DNA of 63,263 nucleotides from Zhongshania aquimaris (GCF_019312595.1 NZ_JAHWDQ010000009.1:1-63263); one strand, 5' to 3'; shown: positions 7,983 to 20,977, counted from the first letter of the stretch. Notes: generated from the letters alone by a model not told the origin. Numbers and translations: made by a program.

Positions 7983-8213
7983 GGCTTTGTGGTCTTTGAC
8001 AGCTGACCTACTGTGTCAAAAGACAGAGACCATCAAAGACCGTAGGTGGGATTAGATTTTTTAGATCTAAACCCTTAATAGGTGTGTTGACTTGTCAACG
8101 TTACCGGCACCGGCCTACGCAGATGGTGGATTGGATTTGTTCACCAGCAAACGACCTTGAACCTTGTGTTTTTGGTCTACGGTAATTAACTGACAAATCC
8201 AGGAGTTATCCAA
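7983..8213 (+). promoter_or_regulatory. rplJ leader RNA, likely L10-L12 autoregulatory region
   Basis: The long leader before rplJ is highly foldable. GGTCTTTGA (7991-7999) pairs with TCAAAGACC (8033-8041). A hairpin GGGATTAGAT/ATCTAAACCC spans 8048-8074. ACCGTAGG (8039-8046) can pair either with CCTACG (8114-8119) or with CTACGGT (8177-8183), close to the ribosome binding site. In E. coli the L10(L12)4 complex binds an equivalent leader to repress rplJL. Position and structure support the same here; the exact protein site is not identified. Confidence 0.55.
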
Positions 8214-8741
8214 GTGGCATTAAGACTCGACGACAAAAAAGCGATTGTAGCTGACGTTAACGAGACTGCCGCTAGTGCATTGTCATTGGTTATTGCTGAC
8301 GCCCGCGGGTGTACGGTAGGCCAAATGACAGAGCTTCGCAAATTGGCGCGTGAATCCCAAGTGAACGTACGAGTAGTGCGTAACACCTTGGCGAAACTAG
8401 CGTTGAAGGGAACGGAATTCGAGTGCGCAGAGCAGGCCTTTAAAGGTCCATCTCTGCTGGCATTTTCGATGGAAGATCCTGGTGCGGCGGCTCGTATCTT
8501 CAAAGATTTTGCGAAAGATCACAAAAACTTTGAAGTGAAAGCACTTGCGGTTAGTGGCCAATTGATGGGTGCAGATCAGTTGGATGTACTGGCTAAACTG
8601 CCGACCCGCGACCAAGCGCTGTCTATGTTGATGAGCGTGATGTTAGCACCGGCAACCAAACTGGTACGTACAATGAACGAAGTCCCAGGAAAATTGGTTC
8701 GTACATTAGCTGCCGTTCGCGAGCAGAAAGAAGCTGCGTAA
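8214..8741 (+). CDS. rplJ: 50S ribosomal protein L10
   Basis: L10 anchors the L7/L12 dimers to the large-subunit stalk. The 175-residue protein has the N-terminal RNA-binding domain ([31 protein letters not shown]) and a C-terminal helix for L12 dimers. The start is GTG, behind AGGAG. With L12 it is the usual repressor of its own mRNA through the preceding leader. It is followed by rplL after 44 bases. Confidence 0.97.
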   Translation: MALRLDDKKAIVADVNETAASALSLVIADARGCTVGQMTELRKLARESQVNVRVVRNTLAKLALKGTEFECAEQAFKGPSLLAFSMEDPGAAARIFKDFAKDHKNFEVKALAVSGQLMGADQLDVLAKLPTRDQALSMLMSVMLAPATKLVRTMNEVPGKLVRTLAAVREQKEAA

Positions 8742-8785
8742 GCGGCGTTTAATTTTTTAGTAATTGACACAGTAGGGAGTTTCAC

Positions 8786-9163
8786 ATGGCTCTGTCACAA
8801 GACGATATTTTGAATGCAATCGCTGAAATGAGCGTAATGGACGTAGTTGGTCTAATCGAAGCGATGGAAGAGAAGTTTGGCGTTACTGCAGCTGCTGCAG
8901 TTGCTGCAGCTCCTGCTGCCGCTGCTGATGCTGGCGCTGCTGCTGAAGAACAAACTGAGTTTGACGTTGTTCTGACTGCTGCTGGCGACAAGAAAGTTAA
9001 CGTGATCAAGGCAGTACGTACGATCACAGGCTTAGGCTTGAAAGAAGCGAAAGAAATGGTAGACGGCGCACCATCTACTGTTAAAGAAGGCGCTTCTAAG
9101 GCTGATGCAGACGCAGCTAAAGCAGCACTTGAAGAAGCAGGCGCTAGCGTCGAGCTTAAGTAA
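8786..9163 (+). CDS. rplL: 50S ribosomal protein L7/L12
   Basis: L7/L12 forms the flexible stalk that recruits translational GTPases. The 125-residue acidic protein has an N-terminal dimerisation helix ([20 protein letters not shown]), an alanine-rich hinge at about 33-55 and the C-terminal factor-binding domain with [21 protein letters not shown] typical attenuating hairpin follows before rpoB. Confidence 0.98.
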   Translation: MALSQDDILNAIAEMSVMDVVGLIEAMEEKFGVTAAAAVAAAPAAAADAGAAAEEQTEFDVVLTAAGDKKVNVIKAVRTITGLGLKEAKEMVDGAPSTVKEGASKADADAAKAALEEAGASVELK

Positions 9164-9201
9164 GTTGCTTGTTGGCCTGCTTGCGGGTCAATCTCAAGCG
9201 A

Positions 9202-9238
9202 GGCTGGTGGGTTAAATCCCGCCGGCCTTTTGTTGTTT
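9202..9238 (+). terminator. rplL-rpoB attenuator hairpin
   Basis: GGCTGGTGGG pairs with CCCGCCGGCC (10 bp including two G-T pairs) around a 6-nt loop, followed by TTTTGTTGTTT. A partial terminator in this gap is known in E. coli, where it lowers polymerase gene expression relative to the stalk proteins. The same role is inferred. Confidence 0.7.
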
Positions 9239-9351
9239 GAGAAATTACAGTCAGCGCCTGTGAGGGGGCTGACCAGCGACAGATAAACTGTTGCACTAAC
9301 GACACCGCCGCCGGTCGCGACGGAGTCAAGAGATGATGCTGGGGAGTACTG

Positions 9352-12300
9352 ATGGCTTACTCGTACACTGAGAAAAAACGTATCCGCAAGGATTTTGGCA
9401 AGATGCCGCACGTCATGGACGTGCCCTATCTCCTTGCGATTCAGCTGGATTCCTACAAGAAGTTTACGCAGCAAGGTGTTTCCGCTGCTGAGCGCGGTGA
9501 GCATGGCTTGCACGCTGCTTTTAAATCAATATTCCCGATAGTTAGCTATTCCGGAAATGCTGCCCTTGAGTACGTTGATTATGTGCTAGGCATTCCTGCA
9601 TTTGACGTTAATGAATGTCAGCTGCGTGGCGTGACTTACTCTGTGCCGCTGCGGGTGAAAGTTCGCTTGATAATTTATGATCGCGAATCTGCCAACAAAA
9701 GCATCAAAGATATAAAAGAGCAAGAAGTCTACATGGGCGAAATTCCGCTCATGACCGAAAACGGTACCTTTGTAATTAACGGTACTGAGCGGGTTATCGT
9801 GTCTCAGTTGCACCGTTCACCTGGTGTGTTCTTTGATCACGACCGTGGTAAGACTCACTCGTCTGGCAAGCTTCTGTATTCCGCGCGTATTATTCCTTAC
9901 CGTGGATCATGGCTTGATTTTGAATTCGATCCGAAAGACCAAGTATTTGTTCGTATCGACCGTCGCCGTAAATTGCCAGCAACGATTTTGTTGCGCGCCT
10001 TGGGTATGGCGGCAGAAGAGATTCTTGATCTGTTCTACGACGTCAACACGTTTAAGGTTGCCAAAAAAGGCGGCTTTACCATTGAGCTAATCGCTGAACG
10101 TTTGCGTGGTGAAGTCGCGACCTTTGATATCTGCGCTAAGAACGGCGAAGTTATCGTTGAAACCGGTCGTCGTATTACCGCACGTCATATTCGCCAAATT
10201 GAAAAAGCTAATTTGACGCAGCTAGAAGTGCCGGTTGAGTACTTGATTGGTCGTGCCTTAGCGAAAGATATTATCGACAAAGCCACTGGCGAAGTGTTGT
10301 TCCCTTGTAACACTGAAATTACAGCGGAAATACTGACGAAGTTGGAAGAGTCTGGTGTTAGCGAAATCGACACCCTGTACACCAATGAGCTTGATTGCGG
10401 TCCATACGTTAGCGACACTCTGCGTTCTGACCCTACCAATAGTCAGCTTGAAGCCTTGGTAGAAATTTACCGCATGATGCGTCCAGGTGAGCCACCGACC
10501 AAAGAGTCAGCGGAAAACCTGTTCCAGAATCTGTTCTTCTCTGCAGAGCGCTATGATCTGTCGACCGTTGGCCGGATGAAGTTTAACCGCCGTATCGGTC
10601 GTGAAGAAATTTTAGGCGCCGGTACACTGGATCAAAGCGACATCGTTGCAGTTATGAAAATGCTGGTTGGCATTCGTAACGGTAAGGGCATTGTCGATGA
10701 TATCGATCACCTCGGTAACCGCCGTATTCGCTCTGTTGGCGAAATGGCAGAGAACCAATTCCGTGTTGGTTTGGTACGTGTAGAGCGCGCTGTTAAAGAG
10801 CGTCTATCGATGGCTGAAAGCGAAGGTTTGATGCCGCAAGACTTGATTAATGCTAAGCCTGTGGCTGCGGCAGTGAAAGAGTTTTTCGGTTCGTCACAGC
10901 TGTCTCAGTTTATGGACCAAAACAACCCGCTGTCAGAGATCACGCATAAGCGTCGTGTTTCTGCGCTTGGGCCTGGTGGTTTGACGCGTGAGCGTGCCGG
11001 CTTTGAGGTCCGTGACGTACATCCGACCCATTATGGTCGTGTATGTCCAATCGAGACTCCTGAAGGTCCGAACATCGGTTTGATTAACTCTTTGGCTACA
11101 TATGCGCGTACCAATGAGTACGGTTTCCTTGAAAGCCCTTACCGCAAGGTTAAGGACGGCAAGGTCAGTGATGACATTGAATACTTGTCAGCCATCAATG
11201 AAGCTGAGGAAGTTATCGCTCAGGCTTCTGCTGCGATGAATGACAAGGGTGAGTTAACTGACGAGATGGTTGCTGTTCGTCACATGAACGAATTCACCGT
11301 AATGCCGCCAGAAAAAGTAACCTACATGGACGTATCGCCCAAGCAGGTTGTTTCGGTGGCAGCGTCTTTGATTCCCTTCCTTGAGCACGATGACGCGAAC
11401 CGTGCATTGATGGGTTCGAACATGCAGCGTCAAGCAGTACCTACACTCAAGGCTGACAAGCCTTTGGTTGGTACTGGGTTTGAGCGCTATGTGGCGTCTG
11501 ACTCAGGTGTGTGTGTTGTCGCGCGTCGCGGTGGTGTGATCGATAGTGTGGACTCGTCACGTATTGTTGTTCGTGTAAACAACGACGAAGTTCAGCCTGG
11601 CCAGCCACCTGTTGATATTTACAACCTGACTAAATACACCCGTTCTAACCAGAACACCTGTATTAACCAGCGCCCAATTGTTAGCGAAGGTCACGATGTA
11701 GTTCGCGGAGACATCCTAGCTGACGGTCCGTCGGTTGATTTGGGTGAGTTGGCACTTGGTCAGAACATGCGCATCGCGTTTATGCCGTGGAACGGTTACA
11801 ACTTCGAAGACTCTATTTTGGTGTCTGAGCGTGTTGTAAAAGAAGATCGTTTTACCACCATCCATATTCAAGAGCTTACTTGTATTGCTCGTGACACCAA
11901 GCTTGGGCCAGAGGAAATTTCTTCTGATATACCCAATGTTGGCGAAGGCGCTTTAGCTAATTTGGATGAGTCGGGCATCGTATACATTGGTGCCGAAGTT
12001 GGCCCCGGCGACATTCTGGTCGGCAAGGTCACGCCAAAAGGCGAAACCCAATTAACGCCAGAAGAAAAGCTGCTGCGTGCCATATTTGGTGAGAAAGCCT
12101 CTGATGTAAAAGATACGTCACTGCGCGTTCCATCTAGCACCAAGGGCACCGTTATCGATGTCCAGGTCTTCACTCGTGATGGCTTAGAAAAAGATAAGCG
12201 CGCTTTAGAAATCGAAAAAATGCAGCTCGATCAATTCCGTAAGGATTTGAACGAAGAGTACCGCATAGTAGAAGAGGCGACGTTTGTTCGTTTGTCTAAT

Positions 12301-13428
12301 GCACTGGACGGTCAAAAGATCCTTAGCGGTCCAGGCATGAAAAAGGGCCATGAGCTATCTGCGGCTGGTCTGCAAGAGCTGAAAAAGGATGACTGGTTTA
12401 AATTGCGTATGGCTGATGAGCCTCTGAATGCTGCATTGGAAGATGCAGATAAGCAGTTGGGCGAACACCGCAAAACGCTGGAAGAGCGTTTTGAAGATAA
12501 AAAACGCAAGCTGACTACTGGCGATGATTTGGCACCGGGTGTCTTGAAAATCGTTAAAGTGTATTTGGCAATTAAGCGTCGTATCCAGCCTGGCGATAAA
12601 ATGGCAGGACGTCACGGTAACAAAGGGGTTATCTCCGTCATCATGCCGGTTGAAGATATGCCGTTTGATGAAAATGGCGAGCCTGTTGATATCGTGTTGA
12701 ACCCGCTAGGTGTTCCGTCGCGGATGAACGTTGGTCAGGTTCTTGAAACTCACTTGGGCTTGGCGGCCAAAGGTTTGGGTAACAAGATCGACGACATGAT
12801 TCGCGAGCAGCGTAAAATTGCAGAAGTGCGTGCTTTCTTGGGTAAGATTTACAACGACGGTGCAGGTCGCCACGAAGATCTAGATAGCTTCAGCGATGAG
12901 GCGATTATGGATCTGGCTAAAAACTTGCGTGGCGGTGTGCCCATGGCAACGCAAGTATTTGATGGCGCTGATGAAGGCGAGATCAAAAGTTTGCTGAAGC
13001 TTGCTGGTCTTCCAGAAAGTGGACAGTTAAAACTTTGCGATGGTCGTACCGGTCTGGAATTTGATCGTCCAGTCACCGTTGGCTATATGTACATGCTGAA
13101 GCTGAACCATTTGGTCGACGACAAGATGCACGCGCGTTCAACCGGTTCATACAGTTTGGTTACCCAGCAGCCACTTGGTGGTAAAGCGCAATTCGGTGGC
13201 CAGCGTTTCGGTGAGATGGAAGTGTGGGCGCTAGAAGCATACGGCGCCGCTTACACCTTGCAAGAAATGCTGACTGTGAAGTCGGATGACGTGAATGGTC
13301 GTACCAAAATGTATAAAAACATTGTTGATGGCGATCAGCGTATGGAGCCGGGCATGCCCGAGTCTTTCAATGTACTGGTCAAAGAGATCCGCTCACTCGG
13401 TATTAATATCGAGCTGGATACGGAATAA
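9352..13428 (+). CDS. rpoB: DNA-directed RNA polymerase subunit beta
   Basis: The beta subunit forms one jaw of the RNA polymerase active cleft. The 1358-residue protein is close to the 1342 residues of E. coli and carries all typical blocks. One is the rifampicin region [20 protein letters not shown] followed by [11 protein letters not shown]. Others are the active-site-proximal [16 protein letters not shown] and [12 protein letters not shown]. At the main resistance sites it has the wild-type residues (Q, D, H, R, S, L). It is cotranscribed with rpoC 74 bases downstream. Confidence 0.99.
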   Translation: MAYSYTEKKRIRKDFGKMPHVMDVPYLLAIQLDSYKKFTQQGVSAAERGEHGLHAAFKSIFPIVSYSGNAALEYVDYVLGIPAFDVNECQLRGVTYSVPLRVKVRLIIYDRESANKSIKDIKEQEVYMGEIPLMTENGTFVINGTERVIVSQLHRSPGVFFDHDRGKTHSSGKLLYSARIIPYRGSWLDFEFDPKDQVFVRIDRRRKLPATILLRALGMAAEEILDLFYDVNTFKVAKKGGFTIELIAERLRGEVATFDICAKNGEVIVETGRRITARHIRQIEKANLTQLEVPVEYLIGRALAKDIIDKATGEVLFPCNTEITAEILTKLEESGVSEIDTLYTNELDCGPYVSDTLRSDPTNSQLEALVEIYRMMRPGEPPTKESAENLFQNLFFSAERYDLSTVGRMKFNRRIGREEILGAGTLDQSDIVAVMKMLVGIRNGKGIVDDIDHLGNRRIRSVGEMAENQFRVGLVRVERAVKERLSMAESEGLMPQDLINAKPVAAAVKEFFGSSQLSQFMDQNNPLSEITHKRRVSALGPGGLTRERAGFEVRDVHPTHYGRVCPIETPEGPNIGLINSLATYARTNEYGFLESPYRKVKDGKVSDDIEYLSAINEAEEVIAQASAAMNDKGELTDEMVAVRHMNEFTVMPPEKVTYMDVSPKQVVSVAASLIPFLEHDDANRALMGSNMQRQAVPTLKADKPLVGTGFERYVASDSGVCVVARRGGVIDSVDSSRIVVRVNNDEVQPGQPPVDIYNLTKYTRSNQNTCINQRPIVSEGHDVVRGDILADGPSVDLGELALGQNMRIAFMPWNGYNFEDSILVSERVVKEDRFTTIHIQELTCIARDTKLGPEEISSDIPNVGEGALANLDESGIVYIGAEVGPGDILVGKVTPKGETQLTPEEKLLRAIFGEKASDVKDTSLRVPSSTKGTVIDVQVFTRDGLEKDKRALEIEKMQLDQFRKDLNEEYRIVEEATFVRLSNALDGQKILSGPGMKKGHELSAAGLQELKKDDWFKLRMADEPLNAALEDADKQLGEHRKTLEERFEDKKRKLTTGDDLAPGVLKIVKVYLAIKRRIQPGDKMAGRHGNKGVISVIMPVEDMPFDENGEPVDIVLNPLGVPSRMNVGQVLETHLGLAAKGLGNKIDDMIREQRKIAEVRAFLGKIYNDGAGRHEDLDSFSDEAIMDLAKNLRGGVPMATQVFDGADEGEIKSLLKLAGLPESGQLKLCDGRTGLEFDRPVTVGYMYMLKLNHLVDDKMHARSTGSYSLVTQQPLGGKAQFGGQRFGEMEVWALEAYGAAYTLQEMLTVKSDDVNGRTKMYKNIVDGDQRMEPGMPESFNVLVKEIRSLGINIELDTE

Positions 13429-13502
13429 ACATCGACAACGACTATGGCAAGGGGCGCCCGGTTTAGTGGGCGCCTGAAGAATACCCTTGCGGAGGAACGG
13501 CC

Positions 13503-16500
13503 TTGAAAGATTTATTGAATCTATTGAAACAGGGACAACCGAACGACGAGTTTGACTCTATTCGTATCGGTTTGGCGTCACCGGAGCTAATTCGCTCGTG
13601 GTCTTTCGGCGAAGTGAAAAAGCCGGAAACCATAAACTACCGTACGTTCAAGCCTGAGCGTGACGGTTTGTTCTGTGCCAAAATTTTCGGTCCAGTAAAA
13701 GACTACGAATGCTTGTGCGGTAAGTACAAGCGCCTTAAGCACCGCGGTGTTATCTGTGAGAAGTGCGGTGTTGAAGTCGCGCTGGCAAAAGTGCGTCGTG
13801 AGCGCATGGGTCACATTGAATTGGCTAGCCCGGTTGCGCATATTTGGTTTCTGAAGTCACTACCAAGCCGTATCGGTTTGTTGCTAGACATGACTCTGCG
13901 TGACATCGAGCGGATTCTCTACTTTGAATCTTATGTGGTTACCGATCCGGGTATGACCACGCTAGAGAAAGGCCAGTTGCTAAGCGACGAGCAGTTCTTT
14001 GAATCGATGGAAGAATTTGGCGACGACTTCGTTGCAAAAATGGGCGCTGAAGCGATCATGCATTTGCTGATCGAGTTAGATTTGCCTGCTGAGATTGACC
14101 GCCTTCGTGAAGAGATTCCGGCGACCAACTCAGAAACGAAAATCAAAAAGCTTTCTAAGCGTTTGAAGCTGATTGAAGCCTTGGCTGACTCTGGTAACAA
14201 GCCAGAGTGGATGGTCATGAAGGTGTTGCCAGTATTGCCGCCAGATCTGCGTCCATTGGTTCCGCTGGATGGCGGTCGCTTTGCAACCTCAGATCTGAAT
14301 GATTTGTACCGTCGCGTTATCAACCGCAACAACCGTTTGAAGCGTCTGTTGGATCTAAACGCACCTGACATCATTGTCCGCAATGAAAAGCGTATGCTGC
14401 AAGAGTCAGTTGATGCATTGCTGGATAACGGCCGTCGCGGTCGTGCCATCACCGGTTCTAATAAGCGTCCGCTGAAATCTCTTGCCGATATGATAAAGGG
14501 TAAGCAAGGTCGTTTCCGTCAGAACTTGCTAGGTAAGCGCGTCGACTATTCCGGTCGTTCGGTTATCGTGGTTGGTCCTACTCTGCGTCTGCACCAGTGC
14601 GGTCTGCCTAAGAAAATGGCGCTTGAATTGTTCAAGCCGTTTATTTTCGGCAAGCTAGAAGCGCGTGGCCTGGCAACAACGATTAAAGCCGCTAAGAAAA
14701 TGGTAGAGCGTGAGCCGCCAGAAGTATGGGATATCCTCGCTGAAGTTATTCGCGAGCATCCCGTTATGCTTAACCGTGCACCGACTCTTCACCGTTTAGG
14801 TATTCAGGCTTTTGAGCCAGTACTTATCGAAGGTAAGGCAATTCAGCTTCACCCTCTGGTATGTGCGGCCTACAACGCTGACTTTGACGGTGACCAAATG
14901 GCGGTACACGTACCGCTAACAATCGAAGCGCAGTTAGAAGCGCGCGCGCTGATGATGTCGACGAATAATATTCTGTCGCCAGCAAACGGCGAGCCGATCA
15001 TTGTTCCCTCGCAGGACGTTGTACTGGGTTTGTACTGGATGACGCGTGAGCGCGTTAACGGTGCCGGCGAAGGCACCGCCTTTGCCAACCCTGAAGAAGT
15101 ACATCGCGCCTATGTAGGCGGTCGTGCCCATTTGCAAGCGCGTATAAAGTGCCGCTTGGTTGAAGTTAGTCTTGGCGAGAATGGTGAGCGTACTGAAACA
15201 CGTACCCTGATCGACACCACCGTTGGTCGCGTTTTGTTGTGGCGGATCGTTCCCGAGGGGCTACCCTTCGAAATGGTCAACCAAAACATGACTAAAAAGG
15301 CGATCTCTCGTTTATTGAACGAGTGCTACCGTCAGGTTGGTTTGAAGGCGACCGTAATTCTGGGTGACCAGTTAATGTACACCGGTTTTGAGTATTCTAC
15401 TCGCTCCGGTTCGTCTATCGGCGTTAACGATTTTGAAATTCCTGCTGCCAAGGCGCGTATTGTTTCTGCGGCTGACGCTGAAGTAGTTGAGATCGAAAAG
15501 CAGTACGCTTCCGGTCTGGTAACCCAGGGTGAGAAATACAACAAAGTTATCGATATTTGGTCCCGTGCAAACGACATGGTTTCCAAGGCGATGATGGAAG
15601 GTCTGTCGAAAGAGCCTGTTATAAACCGCAAGGGTGAGGAAGAGATGCAAGACTCTTTCAACTCGGTTTATATCTATGCAGACTCCGGCGCGCGGGGCTC
15701 GCCAGCGCAGATTCGTCAGCTTGCTGGTATGCGTGGTTTGATGGCCAAGCCAGATGGCTCGATCATCGAAACCCCAATCACGGCAAACTTCCGTGAAGGT
15801 CTGAGCGTACTTCAGTACTTCATCTCGACTCACGGTGCTCGTAAAGGTTTGGCCGATACCGCATTGAAGACAGCAAACTCGGGTTACTTGACCCGTCGTT
15901 TGGTTGACGTCGCCCAGGATTTGGTTATCACCGAAGATGATTGTGGTGCAGACCAAGGGCTGACCATGACACCGGTTATCGAAGGTGGTGACATCATCGA
16001 GACATTGGGTGACCGCGTATTGGGTCGTATCGTAGTGCGTGACGTATTCCGTCCGGGCACAGACGATATCGCTGTTGAAGCGGGCGTTATGCTCGACGAG
16101 AAGCGCGTTGTTGAATTAGAAGAGATGGGTATTGATGAGATTGAAGTTCGCTCACCAATCACCTGTGAGACTCGCCATGGCGTGTGTTCGGCTTGTTATG
16201 GTCGTGACTTAGCACGTGGTCACTTGGTAAACCGTGGTGAGGCAGTTGGTGTTATCGCTGCGCAGTCCATCGGTGAGCCGGGTACGCAGCTTACGATGCG
16301 TACCTTCCACATCGGTGGTGCGGCTTCGCGGGCAACTGCGGTCGACAATATTCAAGTTAAACAAGATGGTAAGGCGCGCCTGCACAATCTGAAATGGGTT
16401 GAGCGTGAGGATGGTCAATTGGTAGCGGTAAGCCGCTCCGGTGAGTTGGCGATTACAGATCGCAGCGGCCGTGAGCGCGAGCGCTACAAGCTGCCATACG

Positions 16501-17714
16501 GTGCGTTAATTAAGGTTGCTGACCGTGCTGAAGTATCAGCAGGCGATGTCGTAGCAACATGGGATCCGCACACTCACCCCATTATTACTGAAGTTGCTGG
16601 TATCGTTAAGATGTCGGGAATGGAAGAGGGGATTACCGTCAAGCGTCAAACTGACGAACTGACTGGCCTTAGCAGCATTTCTGTTATGGACCAAGGCGAG
16701 CGTCCAGCTGCCGGTAAAGATATGCGCCCAGCGGTAACTCTGGTTGACGCCAAAGGCGACGAACTGTGTTTGGCGGGTACTAACGTTCCTGCTCACTACT
16801 TCTTGACTGAAAACGCGATTGTTTCCCTCGAGAACGGTGCGCAAGTGAAGGTCGGTGACGTTATTGCGCGTATTCCGCAAGAGAGTTCGAAAACACGTGA
16901 CATCACCGGTGGTCTGCCGCGTGTAGCTGACTTGTTCGAAGCGCGTAAGCCGAAAGAGCCGGCTATCCTAGCTGAGATCTCTGGTACGGTAAGCTTTGGC
17001 AAAGAAACCAAGGGCAAGCGTCGTTTGATCATTACACCTGCAGATGGCAAGCCATTGGCAGATGGTTCTGATTACTACGAAGTGCTGATTCCGAAATGGC
17101 GTCTGCTGACCGTGTTTGAAGGTGAGCAAGTTGAGAAGGGTGAAATTGTTTCTGAAGGCCCGCTCAGCCCGCACGACATTTTGCGCCTGAAAGGTGTGGA
17201 AGAATTGGCGAAGTATATCGTCAATGAAATTCAGGACGTTTATCGTCTGCAGGGCGTAAAAATCAACGATAAGCACATCGAAGTTATCGTTCGTCAAATG
17301 CTCCGCAAGGTCAATATTTTGACCTCTGGTGATTCGTCGTTCATTAAAGGTGAGCAGGCTGAATACGTTCGCGTTGTTGAAGAGAATGAAGTTCTTCACG
17401 GCACTGACAAGATTTCTGCCAGCTACGAGCGTGAATTATTGGGTATTACGAAGGCCTCTCTGGCAACGGAGTCGTTTATTTCAGCGGCATCTTTCCAGGA
17501 AACCACCCGCGTTCTTACCGAAGCGGCAGTTACCGGCAAGCGCGATCATTTGCGCGGCTTGAAGGAAAACGTGGTTGTAGGGCGTCTTATTCCTGCGGGT
17601 ACTGGTCTGGCTTACCACCGCGATCGCAAGATTAAGAAAGACGAAGCAATGAAAACCGTATCGGCGCAGGACGTTGAAGCGGCACTGTCAGAGGCACTTA
17701 GCGATAACAGCTGA
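13503..17714 (+). CDS. rpoC: DNA-directed RNA polymerase subunit beta'
   Basis: The beta' subunit carries the catalytic magnesium. The 1403-residue protein has the N-terminal zinc-binding cysteines CLCGK...CEKC, the catalytic loop NADFDGDQM, the bridge/trigger region around [12 protein letters not shown] and [11 protein letters not shown], and the second zinc site [17 protein letters not shown]. The start is TTG (TTGAAAGATTTATTG) behind GGAGG; the E. coli gene uses GTG at the same place. A strong terminator follows. Confidence 0.99.
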   Translation: MKDLLNLLKQGQPNDEFDSIRIGLASPELIRSWSFGEVKKPETINYRTFKPERDGLFCAKIFGPVKDYECLCGKYKRLKHRGVICEKCGVEVALAKVRRERMGHIELASPVAHIWFLKSLPSRIGLLLDMTLRDIERILYFESYVVTDPGMTTLEKGQLLSDEQFFESMEEFGDDFVAKMGAEAIMHLLIELDLPAEIDRLREEIPATNSETKIKKLSKRLKLIEALADSGNKPEWMVMKVLPVLPPDLRPLVPLDGGRFATSDLNDLYRRVINRNNRLKRLLDLNAPDIIVRNEKRMLQESVDALLDNGRRGRAITGSNKRPLKSLADMIKGKQGRFRQNLLGKRVDYSGRSVIVVGPTLRLHQCGLPKKMALELFKPFIFGKLEARGLATTIKAAKKMVEREPPEVWDILAEVIREHPVMLNRAPTLHRLGIQAFEPVLIEGKAIQLHPLVCAAYNADFDGDQMAVHVPLTIEAQLEARALMMSTNNILSPANGEPIIVPSQDVVLGLYWMTRERVNGAGEGTAFANPEEVHRAYVGGRAHLQARIKCRLVEVSLGENGERTETRTLIDTTVGRVLLWRIVPEGLPFEMVNQNMTKKAISRLLNECYRQVGLKATVILGDQLMYTGFEYSTRSGSSIGVNDFEIPAAKARIVSAADAEVVEIEKQYASGLVTQGEKYNKVIDIWSRANDMVSKAMMEGLSKEPVINRKGEEEMQDSFNSVYIYADSGARGSPAQIRQLAGMRGLMAKPDGSIIETPITANFREGLSVLQYFISTHGARKGLADTALKTANSGYLTRRLVDVAQDLVITEDDCGADQGLTMTPVIEGGDIIETLGDRVLGRIVVRDVFRPGTDDIAVEAGVMLDEKRVVELEEMGIDEIEVRSPITCETRHGVCSACYGRDLARGHLVNRGEAVGVIAAQSIGEPGTQLTMRTFHIGGAASRATAVDNIQVKQDGKARLHNLKWVEREDGQLVAVSRSGELAITDRSGRERERYKLPYGALIKVADRAEVSAGDVVATWDPHTHPIITEVAGIVKMSGMEEGITVKRQTDELTGLSSISVMDQGERPAAGKDMRPAVTLVDAKGDELCLAGTNVPAHYFLTENAIVSLENGAQVKVGDVIARIPQESSKTRDITGGLPRVADLFEARKPKEPAILAEISGTVSFGKETKGKRRLIITPADGKPLADGSDYYEVLIPKWRLLTVFEGEQVEKGEIVSEGPLSPHDILRLKGVEELAKYIVNEIQDVYRLQGVKINDKHIEVIVRQMLRKVNILTSGDSSFIKGEQAEYVRVVEENEVLHGTDKISASYERELLGITKASLATESFISAASFQETTRVLTEAAVTGKRDHLRGLKENVVVGRLIPAGTGLAYHRDRKIKKDEAMKTVSAQDVEAALSEALSDNS

Positions 17715-17736
17715 GCAAATTTGACTACTTGACGGG

Positions 17737-17777
17737 AGTGGAGCGCATCTTTAGAATTCGCGCTCCACTTTTTTTAT
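17737..17777 (+). terminator. rpoBC intrinsic terminator
   Basis: AGTGGAGCGC pairs perfectly with GCGCTCCACT (10 bp) around a 13-nt loop, followed by about eight T. It lies 23 bases after rpoC and separates the rpoBC transcript from the str operon. Confidence 0.93.
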
Positions 17778-17849
17778 AAGCTATCGGCGGTATCGGTAGT
17801 CAGTTGGTTAGCACATTGGTGTGCTGGCTTTAGTATCTGGAGTTAATTA

Positions 17850-18224
17850 ATGGCAACGATCAACCAGTTGGTTCGTCAGCCGAGAAAGCGTAAAGCGGCT
17901 AAAAGTGATGTTCCTGCATTGCAGGCATGTCCACAGCGTCGCGGCGTATGTACTCGTGTTTACACCACTACACCTAAGAAGCCGAACTCGGCATTGCGTA
18001 AAGTGTGTCGTGTACGTCTGACTAACGGCTTTGAAGTTTCATCTTACATCGGTGGTGAAGGCCACAACCTGCAAGAGCACAGTGTTGTGCTTATTCGCGG
18101 CGGTCGTGTTAAGGATTTACCGGGTGTGCGCTACCACACTGTTCGCGGTAGCCTCGATACATCAGGTGTGAACAATCGTAAGCAAGCCCGTTCTAAATAC
18201 GGTACCAAGCGTCCTAAGTCGTAA
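17850..18224 (+). CDS. rpsL: 30S ribosomal protein S12
   Basis: S12 sits at the decoding centre and controls accuracy. The 124-residue protein is almost identical to E. coli through [19 protein letters not shown] and [17 protein letters not shown]. Lysines at the positions linked to streptomycin resistance (43 and 88) are wild type. It opens the str operon rpsL-rpsG-fusA-tufA. Confidence 0.98.
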   Translation: MATINQLVRQPRKRKAAKSDVPALQACPQRRGVCTRVYTTTPKKPNSALRKVCRVRLTNGFEVSSYIGGEGHNLQEHSVVLIRGGRVKDLPGVRYHTVRGSLDTSGVNNRKQARSKYGTKRPKS

Positions 18225-18334
18225 TTCGACTTTAACGTTTTAAATTAATAGACCTTAAGTAAGGCCAAACCATCGTCTATTCGCTGAAAGGCGGCCCGGT
18301 GTTTGGATTTACCTGAAGACATAGGAATAGAGTT
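18225..18334 (+). promoter_or_regulatory. rpsL-rpsG intercistronic region, candidate S7 site
   Basis: In E. coli, S7 binds the gap between rpsL and rpsG to repress the str operon. This 110-base gap is the right place and contains pairable AGACC/GGCC and GCGGCCC-type segments, but I cannot define the binding fold. Called on position only. Confidence 0.25.
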
Positions 18335-18805
18335 ATGCCAAGAAGACGCGTCGCCGCCAAGCGGGAAATACTGCCGGATCCAAAATTCGGTAATCTGACC
18401 CTCGCTAAGTTCATGAACCACGTTATGGTAAGTGGTAAAAAATCAGTCGCAGAGACCATCGTATATGGCGCTTTGGACCTGGTTAAAGAACGCTTGAATA
18501 CTGATCCACTAGAAGCCTTCGATACCGCTCTGGAAAATATCGCACCAATGGTTGAGGTTAAATCTCGCCGAGTTGGTGGTGCAACTTACCAAGTTCCAGT
18601 TGAAGTTCGCCCGAGTCGCCGTACTGCGCTAGCAATGCGTTGGTTGGTTGACTATTCGCGTGGCCGTGGTGAGAAGTCTATGCGTCAGCGTCTGGCTGGT
18701 GAAATCATCGATGCATCACAGGGCAAAGGCTCTGCGGTTAAAAAGCGTGAAGACGTGCATCGTATGGCTGAAGCGAACAAAGCGTTCTCTCATTACCGCT
18801 TCTAA
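18335..18805 (+). CDS. rpsG: 30S ribosomal protein S7
   Basis: S7 nucleates assembly of the 30S head and is the usual str-operon repressor. The 156-residue protein starts [19 protein letters not shown] and contains the conserved [16 protein letters not shown]. Length and order are standard. fusA follows after 32 bases. Confidence 0.98.
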   Translation: MPRRRVAAKREILPDPKFGNLTLAKFMNHVMVSGKKSVAETIVYGALDLVKERLNTDPLEAFDTALENIAPMVEVKSRRVGGATYQVPVEVRPSRRTALAMRWLVDYSRGRGEKSMRQRLAGEIIDASQGKGSAVKKREDVHRMAEANKAFSHYRF

Positions 18806-18837
18806 GCGGCGCTATTTACTAGGTCCAGGGGAGTATT

Positions 18838-20946
18838 GTGGCGCGTAAAACACCAATTTCCAGATATCGCAATATCGGTATTTGTGCCCACGTAGACGCG
18901 GGTAAAACAACAACTACCGAGCGCGTGCTGTTTTACACTGGTCTGTCTCACAAGATAGGCGAAGTGCATGACGGTGCGGCGACAATGGATTGGATGGCGC
19001 AGGAGCAGGAGCGTGGTATTACTATCACTTCTGCGGCCACTACCTGTTTCTGGGCTGGTATGCAGCAGCAGTTTGAACAGCACCGTATTAATATCATCGA
19101 CACCCCGGGGCACGTTGACTTCACTATCGAAGTTGAGCGTTCTCTGCGGGTGCTTGATGGTGCGGTTGTTGTGCTATGCGGTTCTTCGGGTGTGCAGCCG
19201 CAGACCGAAACCGTTTGGCGTCAGGCAAATAAGTATGAAGTTCCACGCATGGTATTCGTCAATAAGATGGATCGCGCTGGGGCAAATTTTGAGCGTGTAA
19301 TTGCGCAGCTGCGCACGCGTTTGGGTGCGAATGCAGTGCCAATGCAGATGACGATTGGTAGCGAGGAAGAATTTCGCGGCGTCGTCGACCTTCTTAAAAT
19401 GAAAGCCATTATCTGGAATGAAGAAGATCAGGGAATGACCTTCGAATACGAAGAGATTCCAGCTGACATGCTCGAAGCTTGCGAGAAAATGCGCGAGTTC
19501 ATGATTGAGGCTGCGGCTGAATCAAGTGATGAGCTGATGGAGAAATACCTCGAAGGCGAAGCGCTAAGCGAGGAAGAAATTAAGGCGGGAATCCGTAAGC
19601 GTACACTGGCGAATGAAATCATTCCTGTGTTCGGTGGGTCAGCTTTTAAGAATAAAGGCGTTCAAGCGGTGCTTGATGCTGTAATCGAGTATATGCCCTC
19701 GCCTACTGAAGTTAAGGCGATTGAAGGCACTCTCGACGATAAAGATGCAACGGTTGCTACCCGTGAAGCGAATGATGATGCGCCGTTTGCGGCATTGGCT
19801 TTTAAAATTGCCACCGACCCTTTTGTTGGGACCTTGACCTTCTTCCGTGTTTATTCCGGAAAGTTGGAAAGTGGTACTGCGGTAGTTAACTCTGTTAAGG
19901 GTAAGAAAGAGCGTGTTGGTCGTATGGTGCAAATGCATGCCAACGATCGTCAAGAGATCAAAGAAGTGCTCGCTGGCGATATTGCTGCGGCAATTGGATT
20001 GAAGGATGTTACGACGGGCGACACCTTGTGCGACCCGAACAACATTATTATTTTAGAGCGCATGGAATTCCCTGAGCCCGTTATCTCTGTAGCGGTTGAG
20101 CCCAGAACCAAGGCGGATCAGGAAAAGATGGGTATCGCTCTTGGTAAGTTGGCTCAAGAGGACCCGTCTTTCCGCGTGAAGACCGATGAAGAAACCGGTC
20201 AGTGCATTATCTCTGGGATGGGTGAACTTCATCTCGATATCCTCGTCGATAGAATGCGTCGGGAATTTAATGTTGAGGCCAATATTGGTAAGCCGCAGGT
20301 TGCTTACCGCGAGGCGATTCGCAATACCTGCGAAATAGAAGGTAAGTTTGTTCGCCAGTCCGGTGGTCGCGGCCAGTTTGGTCACGTTTGGATTCGGTTT
20401 GAGCCGGGCGAAGACGCGAACGCCGAAGGTCTCGAGTTTGTCAGTGAGATCGTGGGTGGTGTTGTCCCCAAAGAATATATTCCGGCGATCGAAAAAGGTA
20501 TCGCCGAGCAAATGCAAAATGGTGTCCTAGCCGGCTACCCTTTGCTTGGCTTAAAGGCGACGGCTTACGATGGTTCTTACCATGACGTCGACTCGAACGA
20601 GATGGCGTTTAAAATAGCCGCGTCTATGGCAACTAAAAAGCTCGCGCAACTCGGCGGTGCTGTGTTGCTTGAGCCAATTATGAAAGTCGAGATTGTCACG
20701 CCTGAAGAAAATATGGGTGATGTGGTCGGCGATTTGAACCGTCGTCGCGGCATAATTCTTGGTATGGATGAGAGTGTGTCGGGCAAGGTAATTGATGCAG
20801 AAGTACCGCTGGCAGAGATGTTCGGTTATGCAACCGATCTGCGCAGTGCAACCCAAGGTCGTGCGACTTTTACGATGGAATTTGAAAAATATTTCGAAGC
20901 GCCACGTAATGTTGCCGAAGAAATCATGGCTAAGAATAGAGCTTAA
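18838..20946 (+). CDS. fusA: translation elongation factor G
   Basis: EF-G drives ribosomal translocation with GTP hydrolysis. The 702-residue protein has G1 [13 protein letters not shown], switch [22 protein letters not shown] and [10 protein letters not shown], then domains II-V. The start is GTG. It is the housekeeping type, lying in the str operon directly before tufA. Confidence 0.98.
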   Translation: MARKTPISRYRNIGICAHVDAGKTTTTERVLFYTGLSHKIGEVHDGAATMDWMAQEQERGITITSAATTCFWAGMQQQFEQHRINIIDTPGHVDFTIEVERSLRVLDGAVVVLCGSSGVQPQTETVWRQANKYEVPRMVFVNKMDRAGANFERVIAQLRTRLGANAVPMQMTIGSEEEFRGVVDLLKMKAIIWNEEDQGMTFEYEEIPADMLEACEKMREFMIEAAAESSDELMEKYLEGEALSEEEIKAGIRKRTLANEIIPVFGGSAFKNKGVQAVLDAVIEYMPSPTEVKAIEGTLDDKDATVATREANDDAPFAALAFKIATDPFVGTLTFFRVYSGKLESGTAVVNSVKGKKERVGRMVQMHANDRQEIKEVLAGDIAAAIGLKDVTTGDTLCDPNNIIILERMEFPEPVISVAVEPRTKADQEKMGIALGKLAQEDPSFRVKTDEETGQCIISGMGELHLDILVDRMRREFNVEANIGKPQVAYREAIRNTCEIEGKFVRQSGGRGQFGHVWIRFEPGEDANAEGLEFVSEIVGGVVPKEYIPAIEKGIAEQMQNGVLAGYPLLGLKATAYDGSYHDVDSNEMAFKIAASMATKKLAQLGGAVLLEPIMKVEIVTPEENMGDVVGDLNRRRGIILGMDESVSGKVIDAEVPLAEMFGYATDLRSATQGRATFTMEFEKYFEAPRNVAEEIMAKNRA

Positions 20947-20977
20947 ATTTAAACAACCTTTATGCGAGGAATAAACC

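Noticed and set aside
8782-9513. 243-codon antisense frame over rplL and the start of rpoB
   Set aside because: It is the reverse of the alanine-rich L7/L12 hinge and the rpoB start; real genes occupy the plus strand throughout.
10860-11100. Possible rifampicin-resistance changes in rpoB, or streptomycin changes in rpsL (17850-18224)
   Set aside because: The usual resistance positions carry the wild-type residues in both proteins.
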